A stretch of 64,000 nucleotides of DNA. Source: Pilaira anomala (Eukaryota; Mucoromycota; Mucoromycetes; Mucorales; Mucoraceae). Where the stretch lies: the NCBI GenBank assembly GCA_025716855.1, contig JAIXMQ010000017.1:62001-126000 (forward strand). Direction: 5' to 3'. Shown one piece after another: positions 35,669 through 46,914 of the stretch. Each line of letters opens with the position of its first letter. The first letter of the stretch is position 1. The notes under the pieces are model-generated. The model saw only the letters and a list, made by a program, of their open reading frames with translations, ran no database searches and was not told the DNA's origin. The position numbers and the translations under genes are program-made.

Positions 35669-36922
35669 AAAGAGAGAGAAGGAAAAGAGTTTAATGACCT
35701 GGATTATTTCATATAAAGAGAAGGGGCCTTATAAATACATATATATATATATAAATGCATTTACAAATAAAGATGTAACAATTTAAAGTAAAGTAATGTT
35801 TTCTGTTATTGTTTTATTAATAAAAGGGTATAGTTTTCAGGAAAAAAAAAAGTAGCCACAATGGATCTGCTAACTATTTTGTTTTTTTTTAAATAAAAAA
35901 GGGCTCCCTTTGGAGTAATACAACAGCCGGGAAAAATGACATTTTGCAAAGCCCTGTTGCGGATCAAAACCCAAAAAGAGAGCACACAATAACAAAACTA
36001 GAAAAATGATCATAGGAAGGAAACTGTAAACAAATAAATTTTAAAAAGCGAGACATAACTCTTGACGAAACATAAGACGACATCTGCTGTTTACACTGTC
36101 AGGTTTCTAAAAGTTATATATACATTGCGCATTACAAAATATTGAAAACGAAAGGTACAATGAGACGCCTCGTTAATCGAAAAAATTACACAACATAAGC
36201 CGACATGTATACTTTTTAAGGAACATAAATTCTAAAATTAGATGAATTTACTGTGTGGTTTTACTGACTTGAACTAGTGTTGACCAGTTTTTTTTTTTTT
36301 TTTTTTTTTTTTTTTGAGTTTCGAATACCACGACGGCATTCGTTTTACCTGTGTTAAAAGCCAGCGCCTTGAAGTATCACAACGTTATGCTTATTCAAGT
36401 CTTTACAATGGAACGCACCATATATACATTATAAAATGACGTATATATCTTCATGAAAACAATGCCTTAACAGTACTAAACGATGACACACATGTAGGTA
36501 TTATACAGTAGTTTCATGCATCAAAAGATAAAAGTTGTGTCATTTTCTTTATATTTATAAACACTGAACCCAGGGCACTTATTTCCACAAATAGCCTTAT
36601 CATTTGTATTTTGATGACTTTTACGGTTTGTTTAAACGCCAACTTAATACAACTGCACCTTCTAAAAAAAAGGATTTGAAAGATTTAGTAAAACTGGATT
36701 TTGATTCCATTTTTTAAAAAAAAAAATTATTCCTTTGGCTTTGATCTTGTATTAGTTTCTTTTTTTTTTAAAAAAAAGACAATATATAAGTTAGCTATGA
36801 TAAGCCCAACTGTGTTTTTTTTACAAATACAGACTCTTGCTTTGAAAACAACAAAAGCAAATTGATCTGTTTTTGGTATTATTTTTTTTTATTTTTAAAT
36901 ACCAGCTTCTGGGTGTACAAGC

Positions 36923-36953
<31 letters not shown>

Positions 36954-37055
36954 ATTTATATCAGTTTGATAAAAGTTTATAAATATTTCAGAGCACTGAA
37001 ACTTTTAGGATTCGATCACTTTTTCTTCTTCTTTTCCTCTTTACATAAAACAAAA
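35669..37055. other. Intergenic, no gene seen
   Basis: 1.4 kb with no supported gene. It has a 26-base T run near 36290-36315, a TA repeat near 35740-35751 and a 26-base A run near 36924-36950 in the leader of the next gene. Confidence 0.55.
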
Positions 37056-38489
37056 ATGTTGCGTTCACCGAAATTTGTATGGGTAACATGTTTTGCAACC
37101 CTCATTTTAACTACATTTTTTGTTATTTATACCTCAACACAATCCATGAGTGTTCAATTACGACTTAGTATAACACCAGCCGCTCCAAAACCAGCTACAA
37201 TTGCAAGTTCAAAAGAAGAGAAATTCGTTACATTTTTGCCTCATTCTGGTCTTCATAATCAACGTATTGGTCTTATTAATGCCATGATTCTTGCCAAGTC
37301 TCTTGATCGTACACTACTTTTACCCGAAATAAACATTGGTAATGCTATTTGGTGGAAACCTTCACAATTAGCTGAATTTCGTCTTGCCGAATGCCCTTCT
37401 ATCAAGCAGCGAAACAACCCTAAATGTCACGACTTCACTAAATATGTTCCAGTTACAGTTGAAAGTATATTTGATCTCTCTGCCGCTCATTCTGCTGGTA
37501 TTCGTACTATTCAAAGATCAAGTATGTCACCAGATTACTTTAAAGATGTCTACCGGGCTCAAGAAGAAGATATTTATCGTATAGAAGACAATGATCGTTA
37601 TTCATATCGTATTTATGACTCTAAAGACAATGACGAATCTATTCGAACTTTCCGTTATCGTATTGATATGGATGACCTTCGTGAACGTGATGAGAAATTT
37701 ATAGTGTTTGGCTCGTTACACTATACATTACGTTTGGCCATGCAAGATCCTAAATTGGTTTGGTTGGTAAATTATTTACGTGAAGAAACCAGTATTTCCC
37801 ATCCCTTGGTTATCAAGCAAGCACTCTCGGTCTTGCCTTTGTTGGGTGGCCCTGATAAATTTATTGGTGTACATTTACGTCAAGGCGACGGATTCTTCAA
37901 AAAATTAATGGATGAGACTGTAGAAACCTTGAGAGCTACTTTAGAGCGATCTGCACTGGAACCAGACTTGGTTGTAGAGGAACAGCAATTAATTACAGTA
38001 CCTACCATAACAAGACCTTTAACAATCGAAGAAGAAGATAAATTAATCGCACTGAAACTAATCGATGAAGCCAACCCTATTGATAAAAGCTTTTTGCTCA
38101 ACAAATGTGTACAATGGCAAAGCGAAGAAAACCATCCTAGATTAAGACTCATCTTTATGGCAACAGATACTCGTCAGCCTCGTACAACGTTAAAAGAACT
38201 CTATGACGAATTTCCCTGTATTTTCACTCTTTCCGATTTCCCTGATATTATTGAAAGTACTTTAACAATGGGTCCTATGCTAACTGGTAATAAGGAAATT
38301 GATGAAGAATTTATTCAACTTGGTTCCCGTATTTCTCCTCTTTTATTACCCATGATTGATGCTGAAATTGCTTCCCATGGATCCAGATTTATCGGTACAA
38401 GAAAGAGCACATTTTCTCAGTATATCAACCATAGATACAATAGATTCAGAACTATGTATCATCCCTCAACTCCCTCTTCCTTATTATAG
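37056..38489 (+). CDS. GDP-fucose O-fucosyltransferase-family protein, type II membrane
   Basis: Single exon, 477 aa. A short cytoplasmic N-terminus (MLRSPK) is followed by one signal anchor (about 8-27), so the rest should face the Golgi lumen. The catalytic-like domain opens with FVTFLPHSGLHNQRIGLINA, the N-terminal GDP-fucose motif (GxxNQR-type) of family PF10250, followed by AMILAKSLDRTLLLP. The late block FIGVHLRQGDGF matches the second conserved motif with its key His/Arg. Mucoralean cell-wall heteropolymers contain fucose, so wall polymer or glycoprotein fucosylation is a reasonable inference. The frame is open upstream to 36873, but ATG 37056 is the first Met and precedes the signal anchor. 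Acceptor unknown. Confidence 0.82.
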   Translation: MLRSPKFVWVTCFATLILTTFFVIYTSTQSMSVQLRLSITPAAPKPATIASSKEEKFVTFLPHSGLHNQRIGLINAMILAKSLDRTLLLPEINIGNAIWWKPSQLAEFRLAECPSIKQRNNPKCHDFTKYVPVTVESIFDLSAAHSAGIRTIQRSSMSPDYFKDVYRAQEEDIYRIEDNDRYSYRIYDSKDNDESIRTFRYRIDMDDLRERDEKFIVFGSLHYTLRLAMQDPKLVWLVNYLREETSISHPLVIKQALSVLPLLGGPDKFIGVHLRQGDGFFKKLMDETVETLRATLERSALEPDLVVEEQQLITVPTITRPLTIEEEDKLIALKLIDEANPIDKSFLLNKCVQWQSEENHPRLRLIFMATDTRQPRTTLKELYDEFPCIFTLSDFPDIIESTLTMGPMLTGNKEIDEEFIQLGSRISPLLLPMIDAEIASHGSRFIGTRKSTFSQYINHRYNRFRTMYHPSTPSSLL

Positions 38490-39119
38490 ACATACTTTTA
38501 TATATTCCCTTATTCATTCATAATTTTTTTTTTAAAAAAAGCCGTTCATATTCATATACATACAACTCCATTCCTGTTAATCCTCCGCCAAGTTTTTTTT
38601 TTTTAGCTTGGTATCACATACATATTTTAACTGATAGGTTATGTTTCCTATTTTGTTTGTTTTAAATAATAAAAATACTTCTTGTACTATAAACCATCCG
38701 TTCCGTTCAGCAATAATAAACTTTTTTTTCAGCCCAAGATAATTTTCTTTGTGTGTGACAATGATGTAAGTTTCAGGTCATTTGGAAGAGGTCAAATGTT
38801 TAAACTACTTGTGTCACATTTTAAGGCCGCATTTACTGTTTTTTAAAAAAACAAAGCCCTTTTTTATTTATAAATATTTTTTTTTTATTTTCATATAAAT
38901 GAGGCTTAAATGTAGGTATGTGATACAAAAATAAAAACAAACTATACAAATGCTTTTTTTTTTTTTTGGTATGCCATAAAATGATGAATGATGAATAATT
39001 GTTGATTTTTTTGTAGTATGTTTTGTGTTTATATGATCTTAATAGGAATACAATAATTCGTCCTCAGATGACTACATACATATATTAAATAATAATTAGA
39101 ATAAATTTGTAAACATTTG
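38490..39119. other. Convergent 3' region
   Basis: 630 bp between the fucosyltransferase-like gene and the INO4-like gene, which face each other. A/T homopolymers and AATAAA-like strings are present. CCAAG/CTTGG around a T run at 38588-38612 could fold as a small hairpin. No gene. Confidence 0.55.
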
Positions 39120-40073
39120 TTATACAACACTTACATCTTCTTCATAATTACTATTTATGGTTTAAAAAAGAAGAAGAAAAAAAAAAGTTAATTCATAATT
39201 CATATACATTTACTTTTATAACTTACGTATCGCCTAATGTTCCTTGTAAATCTCGCACTTGATTCTTAAGTTCATTCTTCATAGATATTAAATGTCGAAT
39301 ATGATCCACGGCTACATTAAAGTATATATTAATTGCTTATAGTACATATAAATATATAATAAAGACTTACACTTTTGTAAAATTAATGCTTCACTACGGT
39401 TACCATGATTTAATGTGGGTACAATATCAATTAATTGATCAAAACCGATTCTTATATTTTGTCTTCTTTTTTGTTCAGAGGCTATATGGTTTGCTTTTTT
39501 TTGTGATTCAGATAACAACTCATGAGGTTGCTTTCGATGTCTACGTTCTTTTGTACGAACACCTGGACTTTGACTGTTTGTAGGAGATACTTGCTTTTGG
39601 GTCTGATGATAAGGATATTGGTATGGATGACTAGATGATTCGGGGCTCCATCGATGACGTTGCTGATGACTACGAATGATATGCTGGTTAAGTGGAGGGG
39701 GAGGTGGAGGTGGTGGTGGGGCAAAACTTTGTTGATGATGGTCGTCCCAAGATTGAGGTTGTTGATAGTAATCGTGATGCACTGTAGAATGATATGTTGC
39801 CGTTGCAGTTGTCGGAAGAGGAGGATGCGGATAACTAGTAAAGGAAGAAATAGAGGATGAAGATGCAGTTGTGCTACTTAATGAAGACGTAGGATCATAA
39901 AATCTTTGACTAGGCACAGTGACTATTAAAGTTTAAATTGATTAGACTTGAGATTTCTTTTTTCTTGTTTATTTATTACCTTCTAATGGTGATTTTATTC
40001 TGGAAGAAGTCAATTCATAGTCATCGTTTGATAATGATTGATTTAAAGCGTAATGATGAGTGTTATCATCCAT
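39120..40073 (-). CDS. bHLH transcription factor, INO4/MLX-like
   Basis: Exons 40073-39980, 39922-39371, 39311-39227 and 39150-39120 give 253 aa. The bHLH lies at about 160-230: KKANHIASEQKRRQNIRIGF, then DQLIDIVPTLNHGNRSEALIL and, across intron 2, QKSVDHIRHLISMKNEL. The HxxSEQKRR basic region with an RSE after the loop is like yeast Ino4, partner of Ino2 in phospholipid gene control, and like MLX proteins. The N-terminal 150 residues are Ser/His/Gln-rich with a Pro run. Exon 3 ends at a strong GTAAGT donor; reading through would stop after one more codon, so the terminal 31-nt exon is the less certain part. Two UAS-INO-like sites lie 150-180 bp upstream. Confidence 0.82.
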
Positions 40074-40225
40074 GTTTTCATAAAAAAATATATATAAAGG
40101 CTATAAGAGGATAAAGAAAAAAAAAATAGTGAAATGAAAAGTCTTCTTTATATACTGGGAAAAAAAATGCAAGCATAGTAACTTATTCAAGTTCTTATAA
40201 AACAAATTTTTGATAGATTTTTATT

Positions 40226-40263
40226 TTTTCATGTGATTTTACTTATTTCACGTGAGTGACGTC
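40226..40263. promoter_or_regulatory. Two UAS-INO (ICRE)-like sites plus a CRE half
   Basis: TTTTCATGTG (40226-40235) and ATTTCACGTG (40245-40254) both fit the yeast Ino2-Ino4 consensus WYTTCAYRTG in all ten positions. TGACGTC (40257-40263), a bZIP/CRE-type core, follows at once. They sit about 150-190 bp upstream of the INO4-like start. Autoregulation is inference. Confidence 0.45.
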
Positions 40264-42225
40264 TATTAAATCAAAATTTGCATGAGATGTACACAACGAA
40301 AGCTTGATAGATTCAGTTATTTTACGCACAGAACCAAAGAAAAAAGATGTCACATGTGCTTTGACCAACAATGTAAGCTAAACAAAAACAGGCAAAGAGG
40401 AGAGTGTGTATGCTTATATGGAATGAGTAATAATCAAATAGTCATTTTAATTATTATGATGACTCAGTGCTATATACTTTTATCTTTTTAAAAGCTCTTT
40501 TTTTTTGTATATGGATTATGCCTTTTTTTGATTAGTTCGTTTAGATGTACATGCACGAGAGAATAAATTTTTTTTTAGCATATCTAACATATGAAGTTTC
40601 AAGATGTAATTGCATTTTCATAAAATTTGGACTTTATCACACAAAACGTGGCACAGGTTACACAGTGACATGGATTTATTGTAGATTATCAGTTTTTATG
40701 GGAATATCTTGAACTTGTCATATCTTTATCGCATGGAACTAAACTCAATGCGTAGCTATAATATGTATAAATGGTTAGATACGACCTATTATTTTAGGAA
40801 TACAAGATATACTTCTTTTTTTTTTCCTTATCCGTGGTTACAAAAATTTACGCAAATTCAGCAATAATATTTGAAAGTAAGCTATATTGACTACATATAA
40901 ACATAATTATACATCTATCGCGTTTATATACACATATTGGAATAATAAAATATCTAGCAATGGATTTTTTATCAAGATCTTTCCCCAGGCAGCAATGTCG
41001 AAAGGTTCCCCAACCAAATGTTTTTATTTTGATTAATTGATTAATGTGATACAATGACACGGTACGATCAACTTAAAGGAAAAATCATTCTTTCTTGCTT
41101 CGAAAGGTTCCAGACTTTATCAGTCCCGACATCTACTTCCTTCTTTTTTGTAAAAGAGAAAATCACTAATATTTGTTGTCACAGCCCTTTTATAGTAGAA
41201 AGTACTAAACTTAGATTTGAAGCTTTTAAGTCAAGCAACGTCTTACTTAAAAGCAGTTGTACTGTAATTTAAACTTCGTTCACTGATGCAAGACAGATAA
41301 ATTCACGGAACTTATGTAAACTCTTGTAAACAATTAAAATTAAAATTAAAATGAGGAAAAAGGATATATAGATTTATGCAAAATACGTTTTTTGTCAGTC
41401 AATCAAACTAGTTCACATGCAATCCCAATAATTGATATAAGCCAATCAAAGATTATTAGTAAAATCTGATATTTTTTTAAACACGTTATTCATCCACAAT
41501 AATATTGCATTATCCAAACGTTTATGGCGTTAAAGTCCTTTGCTTTATTTTTTCTTCGTTTTATTTGGCAAAACTTTACTAATACCTATAATTATATTAT
41601 GTGATTATAAACACTTGGTTAAAACGGATAGTAAGCTAGGGGCTATTTACTTTTCAGTGTCACCCATTTTTTTTTTTGACTCAGTCTTGACGCAATAGCC
41701 GCTAAAGTGAGTGTTAGAATTTTAGGTCAAAGTATAACTATAGTTTTTTTTTTGTATCATTGTAAAATAATTAATTGTCGAACGAAAACAAAGTTAAAAT
41801 ATTAAAACCAAAGAAATAGTCTTATTTTTTTTTTTTTTTTTTTGAAGTCTTTCACATTTAAGAAAAAAAACGCGCTTGTGTTAAAAGAGTCTAAAATAGA
41901 CCATAATTGTAACAATAGTTATATATATATAGAAAACATTCAAAGAAAGACTATCAGTTTTTATCTGTCTATGAACTGAATAAACAATGCAACTCTTTTT
42001 CTTGACTATTATATTTTACTTCAAGGCCTACATTATTGTCAATTATTTTTTAAGCTAAATAATACTTTTGCATAAAATGAATTTTTAAACAAGAGCGGGA
42101 ATACTCTCCAATGAGATTAGTGATTTTTGACTCTCAAAAAATATGGCCTGTGTATATTTTTGCGAACTATGCAAATCTTTTCTCTCTTTCTCTCTCTTTC
42201 TCTTGTCTCATCTATTGATTATATA
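40264..42225. other. Intergenic, no gene seen
   Basis: No open frame here has a recognisable protein. The minus-strand frame at 40848-41060 is short and unlike its neighbours. The right end is the SSD1-like promoter, with a TATATATATATAG stretch near 41920-41932 and a TCTCTC pyrimidine leader near 42180-42203. Confidence 0.5.
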
Positions 42226-45200
42226 ATGTATACAGAAGACGGAGATACACAAGTAAAGAAAAATAAATAGCAGTAATTATACATTTATTGATCAACTTAA
42301 TTGTATAGCATCCTCTAGCTTTGGATACCAACCAAAACGTATTACCTGTAGATGAGAATACTAGCGTAAAAAAATCTTCGAATAATAGAAGAAGAAGACG
42401 TGGTAGTCGTAGACATTCTTCTGCTCATCCTGAGACGAAGCCTATTATCGTTGTTGAAGAACCTGTGCCAGAAAACAATAAATTGGTAGCATCGAATCAT
42501 CCGCGTCGTAAGAGTTCCACTGCAAGTGCCAAACTAAAGCCGACCAAATCTATAGCAGAAGAGAAAGAAACGCTTGCTTTTCAATCATTGGTGGATATAA
42601 TTCATGAAATGAAAAGACTTCCTTTGGTTTCCATCACACCAGATAAGACAGAAGGAGAAGAAGAAAAGGCTAGCGAAACTAGCTGGAAAAGAGTGCGTAG
42701 ACATTCAGAACCTCTTGGCGAAATAAAGCGACATCAACATGTCGATTTCAAACTTCCTTTAAAAACTATAAATGAACACCAGAAAAAACATGTTGACCAT
42801 GTACATGGTAAACCTATTTTTTCGAACTCTTTCCTGGCGTTAGAATCAGAAGAGGGTGAGAATAACTTTGAGACTTTGGTGTCACCATTAAATAGTGAAC
42901 ACTCGAGCCGAACACGTAGCAAATCAGGTATTGCATAAATATTACATGCTCATTTCTTTTTAAACCTCATTTTTTTTTTTTGTAAAATCAAAAGTACCAA
43001 ATACAATTCCATATAATCAACAGCAGCAACAACAGAATGATAAATCAAAACAAAGAAAGCCGCTTTATCCAGCTCATTTAAGTGTATCTGAGGCGTCAGC
43101 AGCTGTACGTGCACACACTCTATTTTCTGGCATTCTCCGCGTCGATTTACAAGATAGCTCAGACGCTAATGTCGAATGTGAAGAACTAGATGCATGTATT
43201 TATATTTATGGGTCTCGTAATAGAAATAGAGCTTTGGATGGTGATGAAGTTGCTGTTGAATTAGTTGATGTGGATGAAATGTTGGAAGAAAAACAATCTA
43301 AAGTACAAGCACGTTATACCAGAAGACTTTCTTCCATTAGTAACACACTTTCTTCTTCTGTCACTTCGAGCATCGGATTATCCTCTATTCCTGAAGAACA
43401 AAAGACACTTTTGGATCAAGACAAGTCTATTTTGTCATCAAATGAAAAGTCAAGACCTCAATACTGCGGAAGAATAGTTTGTATATTGGAACGACCTAAA
43501 AATATGCTATTTTCGGGGTAATTGACGTCAAGAAAAATTTACCTTTTTTGTACCACATTGCTAACACATTTCATTTTACACTAGAACGCTTTCGTTATAC
43601 CGTCCTCATGCTATTACGTTAAATAATGCTAGTCGCGAAAAGAAAGATGTTCATGGGCCTAAAATCATTTGGTTTATTCCAGCCGATAAAAGACTTCCTC
43701 TTGTAGCTGTACCTATCAAGTATGCTCCAGCTAATTTTGTAAAATATCATGAAGAATACAAGAACAGGATATTCATTGTAAGCACTTAGTTTTTACCATC
43801 GTTTTCTTAAATATGAATATTTATTTCTTATTTTTAAAAGGGAAATATCCAACGTTGGCCAGTCACTTCGTTACATCCGTTTGGTTTGATAGAAAAAGAG
43901 ATTGGATGGATGGGCGAACTAGGTGTCCATTCAGCAGCCCTAATGGCTGACCATCATATTAAAGACATGGAATTTTCTGAATCGGCCTTAAAAGCAGTTG
44001 CTGCTTTACCTTTCAAGGTCACAGCAGATCAAAAAAAATCTCGAAGAGACCTTACAAAAGAAGATATCTCTGTTTTTACTGTAGGTGAATCGAATGCTGA
44101 TTTAGATAATGCATTTTCTGTTACCAACACAGAAAAAGGTATATATGAAATAGGTATTCATGTCACAGATGTATCAAATTATGTATGCTCAAATACACCA
44201 TTGGACCGTGAAGCCCGTGAAAGATCCTGTTCTGTCAATTTAGTCGATAAGAAAGTTGCTATTTTACCTCCATCATTTACCGAGTCGCATTGTAGTCTTG
44301 GTGTTGCTAATCAAGATAGATTAGCTTTTTCGGTATTATGTCGATTTACAGAAAATGGTGTCTTATTACATGCTTGGATTGGAAAAACTGTAATTCACTC
44401 AAAGGGGCATGTAAGCTTATCCTCTAGTCAGCAAAGTGGGCCTCTCAAAAAAGATTTTGAAACGATATTAAAAATATGTCAAAAATTGCAATATAATCGC
44501 TTACACAAATTAAATGGTGAAAGTCTTGCCAAATCGTACGAAATATTTAAAATAGCAGAGTGCGGATACCCAGAAGAAATTAGTAGAGTGAATCAAACAG
44601 ACAAGGATGTTTTACTTCAAGAATTATTGATTGTAGCCAATATTGAAGTCGCTCAAAAGGTATCCAGTCGATTTCCTGACCAGGCACTTTTGTATAGACA
44701 AGATGAACCCAAATTGTCTAAATTGGTAAAGCTCTTAATTACATATGGAGTTGATTTAATCATTTATTAATTCACACTTTATTTTTTAGGCTGTTATGCA
44801 AGATTATTTTGATAATGATCCACTTACGAGTTCTATAAACGGATTGTTAAAGTTAGTAAAAGAGAAGGAAACATCTTTTGAAAAGCAAGAAGCTCTTTTA
44901 CACATTATCCGAGAAATTACACCCAAAAGTAAGTATTTCAGTGCAGGATCTTTAGATATTTCAAAATACAGACATTTTGGATTTGGTGCACCAATCTGTA
45001 CCATGTTTACTGAGCCAATTCACAATTATGCTTCGATTTTTGTACAAAGACAGCTCTGCGAAGCATTGAAAGGAATGGAACAAGAAGATGATAATTTTGA
45101 TCATATTGATAAAATTGCGCGTCATTGTAATTCATCGCATCTTTGCAAGGCTGCTGCTGAACAAGATTATAAAAAACTCTATACAGCTGCATATATCTAC

Positions 45201-45506
45201 CGTCAATATCTGGATACCGATATCAAAAGTGTAATTGTAGAAGCATTAGCCATTCATTTTGATATGGATTCAATTCGACTTTATATTCCAGAATATGATT
45301 TGGAGTTATCAGTAGTTCTAAACGAATTATCTCTACCAGGAGGTCGACATAAATATAATTCTACCATGAATGAAATGGATATTGTTTGGGAAACCAATGA
45401 AGAAATTGTCACCCAAAAGCTTAAATTTTTATCAAAAGTCGATATAAGTATCAATGTAGATATGAAAGTTGTAAGACCAGTATTTAAGATAGAGCTTTTA
45501 AAATAA
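42226..45506 (+). CDS. SSD1: SSD1-like RNA-binding pseudonuclease (RNB/Dis3L2 family)
   Basis: Exons 42226-42252, 42309-42927, 42995-43517, 43585-43777, 43841-44725 and 44790-45506 give 987 aa. Ssd1/Sts5 proteins have the Dis3/RNase II fold but bind mRNAs of wall and polarity genes instead of degrading RNA. A basic N-terminus (RRRRRGSRRHSS) is followed by cold-shock/OB-like domains, HPFGLIEKEIGWMGELG, and the RNB domain. Its key block reads VGESNADLDNAFS where active enzymes have IDPxxxxDLDDA: the first Asp is Gly and the last Asp is Asn, so it should be catalytically dead. FGAPICTMFTEPIHNYASI is the conserved late RNB block. The 9-codon first exon was chosen because it supplies an ATG and phase; it is the least certain exon. 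Its stop faces the STM1-like gene 78 bp away. Confidence 0.88.
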
Positions 45507-45584
45507 AAACAAAAAGAATATTATTACCAACAAACATAAAAAAGAGGCCATTTATTATATTTTTTTAAAGTTGTCAAGAGAAAC

Positions 45585-46773
45585 TTAAGCACCGAGAGAA
45601 GGGAAAGAAGCGGTATCTTGGATGTTCACAGCAGGAGACTTGTTAAATTCTTTACGGTTATTATTACCACCGCGATGAGAATTACCATCCCGACCTCCAC
45701 GACCTCCACGACCTCCACGACCACGACTGCCACGGCCTCCGCGGCCTCCACGACCACCACGGAATTCGTCGCGAGAGCCAGACTTGTCTTCAAAACGTTG
45801 TTCAATATCAACAAGAACCTTTTGGTTACGAGTCTTTTCGGTAGACTTTTTAACAGGCTTGGTTTCCTTGGGAGCATAGAAGTCTACTTCTTCGTCTTTA
45901 GCGAAAGCAACAGCACCCTTAAAAGCAGATTCATCAGAGTCATTGGCTTTGCGTGCTTCAGGAAGAGAGACCTTTAAAGATTTGTTGGCCTTTTCAGCTA
46001 AATATTCATCAAGAGTCTTGACTTGCTCTTCTTCTTCAACGGGAGGAGCATTTTCCTTTGAGGAATTATCAGGAGCATCGGGGTCAGCAGGATTAAGAGT
46101 GTCTTTGGTTCTAGAGATATCAACATATGCGTTAGTATTTCATTTGGCTTATTTATAATACAGGGAACACATACGCTTCAAGTTCAGCTTCTCCAGGATG
46201 TCCCCAACCTTGCTTTATTTTCTTTTCGGTATCACTATTTTGCATAAATGTTAAAATAAAGTCAGCTAGATAAAAACCAAATCAACCTACACGATACCAG
46301 TGCCACTGTGACGGTCGAATTGACGGTGAGGAGCACGGCCTTTATGGCCATCACGCTTATGATGAGGGACATCGCGAGGAGCTACATAGATATAACTTTT
46401 AGTTTAGATGACAGTTGAACTTAAAAAGAATGAGTACATTGAAGTTCAAGTATGCTGTAATTTTTTTTTCAAAAACTATTTAAGTTGAGTTTCTTTTTTT
46501 TTTATAAGACAGCTCTCTTTCTTTCACTCCTTTCTATTTTTTTTTTTTTCCTCTTTTGCTTTTTTCTTTTTTATACGTTATAAACTTCAATGTACATAAA
46601 TAAAAAAAAGGGAAACAGAGGAAACAAAATTATTTACCAGACTTGGGAGAACGCTTTTTATCGGATTTGTGTTGTTCAACCTTTTTTTCTTCCTTGAGAG
46701 CAGCGGCAGGTTCAGGACGAACCTCGCCACCCTCGCTAAGGACAGCGAAAAGGTTTGGAGAGAAGGTGGACAT
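45585..46773 (-). CDS. STM1/SERBP1/HABP4-family ribosome-associated protein
   Basis: Exons 46773-46638, 46381-46291, 46234-46175 and 46110-45585 give 270 aa. Stm1/SERBP1 proteins occupy the mRNA channel of idle ribosomes and preserve them. The N-terminus MSTFSPNLFAVLSEGG is followed by the family block HKRDGHKGRAPHRQFDRHSGTG and, across introns, VDTEKKIKQGWG. The middle has DEYLAEKA typical of the HABP4_PAI-RBP1 domain, then DEEVDFYAPKE. An RGG-rich stretch (about residues 222-250) and a DTASFPSLGA end follow, as in SERBP1. Codon use is strongly biased, fitting an abundant protein. Its coding strand has no long open frame because of the introns. Confidence 0.92.
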
Positions 46774-46914
46774 GACTATTTAGAAAAAATGCGATGGATG
46801 GCCTATTCCAAAAGATGAAAGTAAAATGGATACTATGGATGTCTTTAAAAAAAAACCTATTTTTTTAGACGTTTTTCGCATGAAAATTGTCCGGACCGGA
46901 AAGTATATTGGTCT

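Noticed and set aside
36873..37055. Upstream extension of the fucosyltransferase frame
   Set aside because: It has no ATG before 37056 and encodes poly-Lys and poly-Phe from homopolymers; the signal anchor follows the ATG at 37056.
40848..41060. Minus-strand frame with GWGTFRHCC
   Set aside because: 70 codons, no family recognised and no extension by splicing that I could support.
45618..45977. Plus-strand open frame with Thr/Ser/Ala repeats
   Set aside because: It is the antisense shadow of the RGG region of the STM1-like gene.
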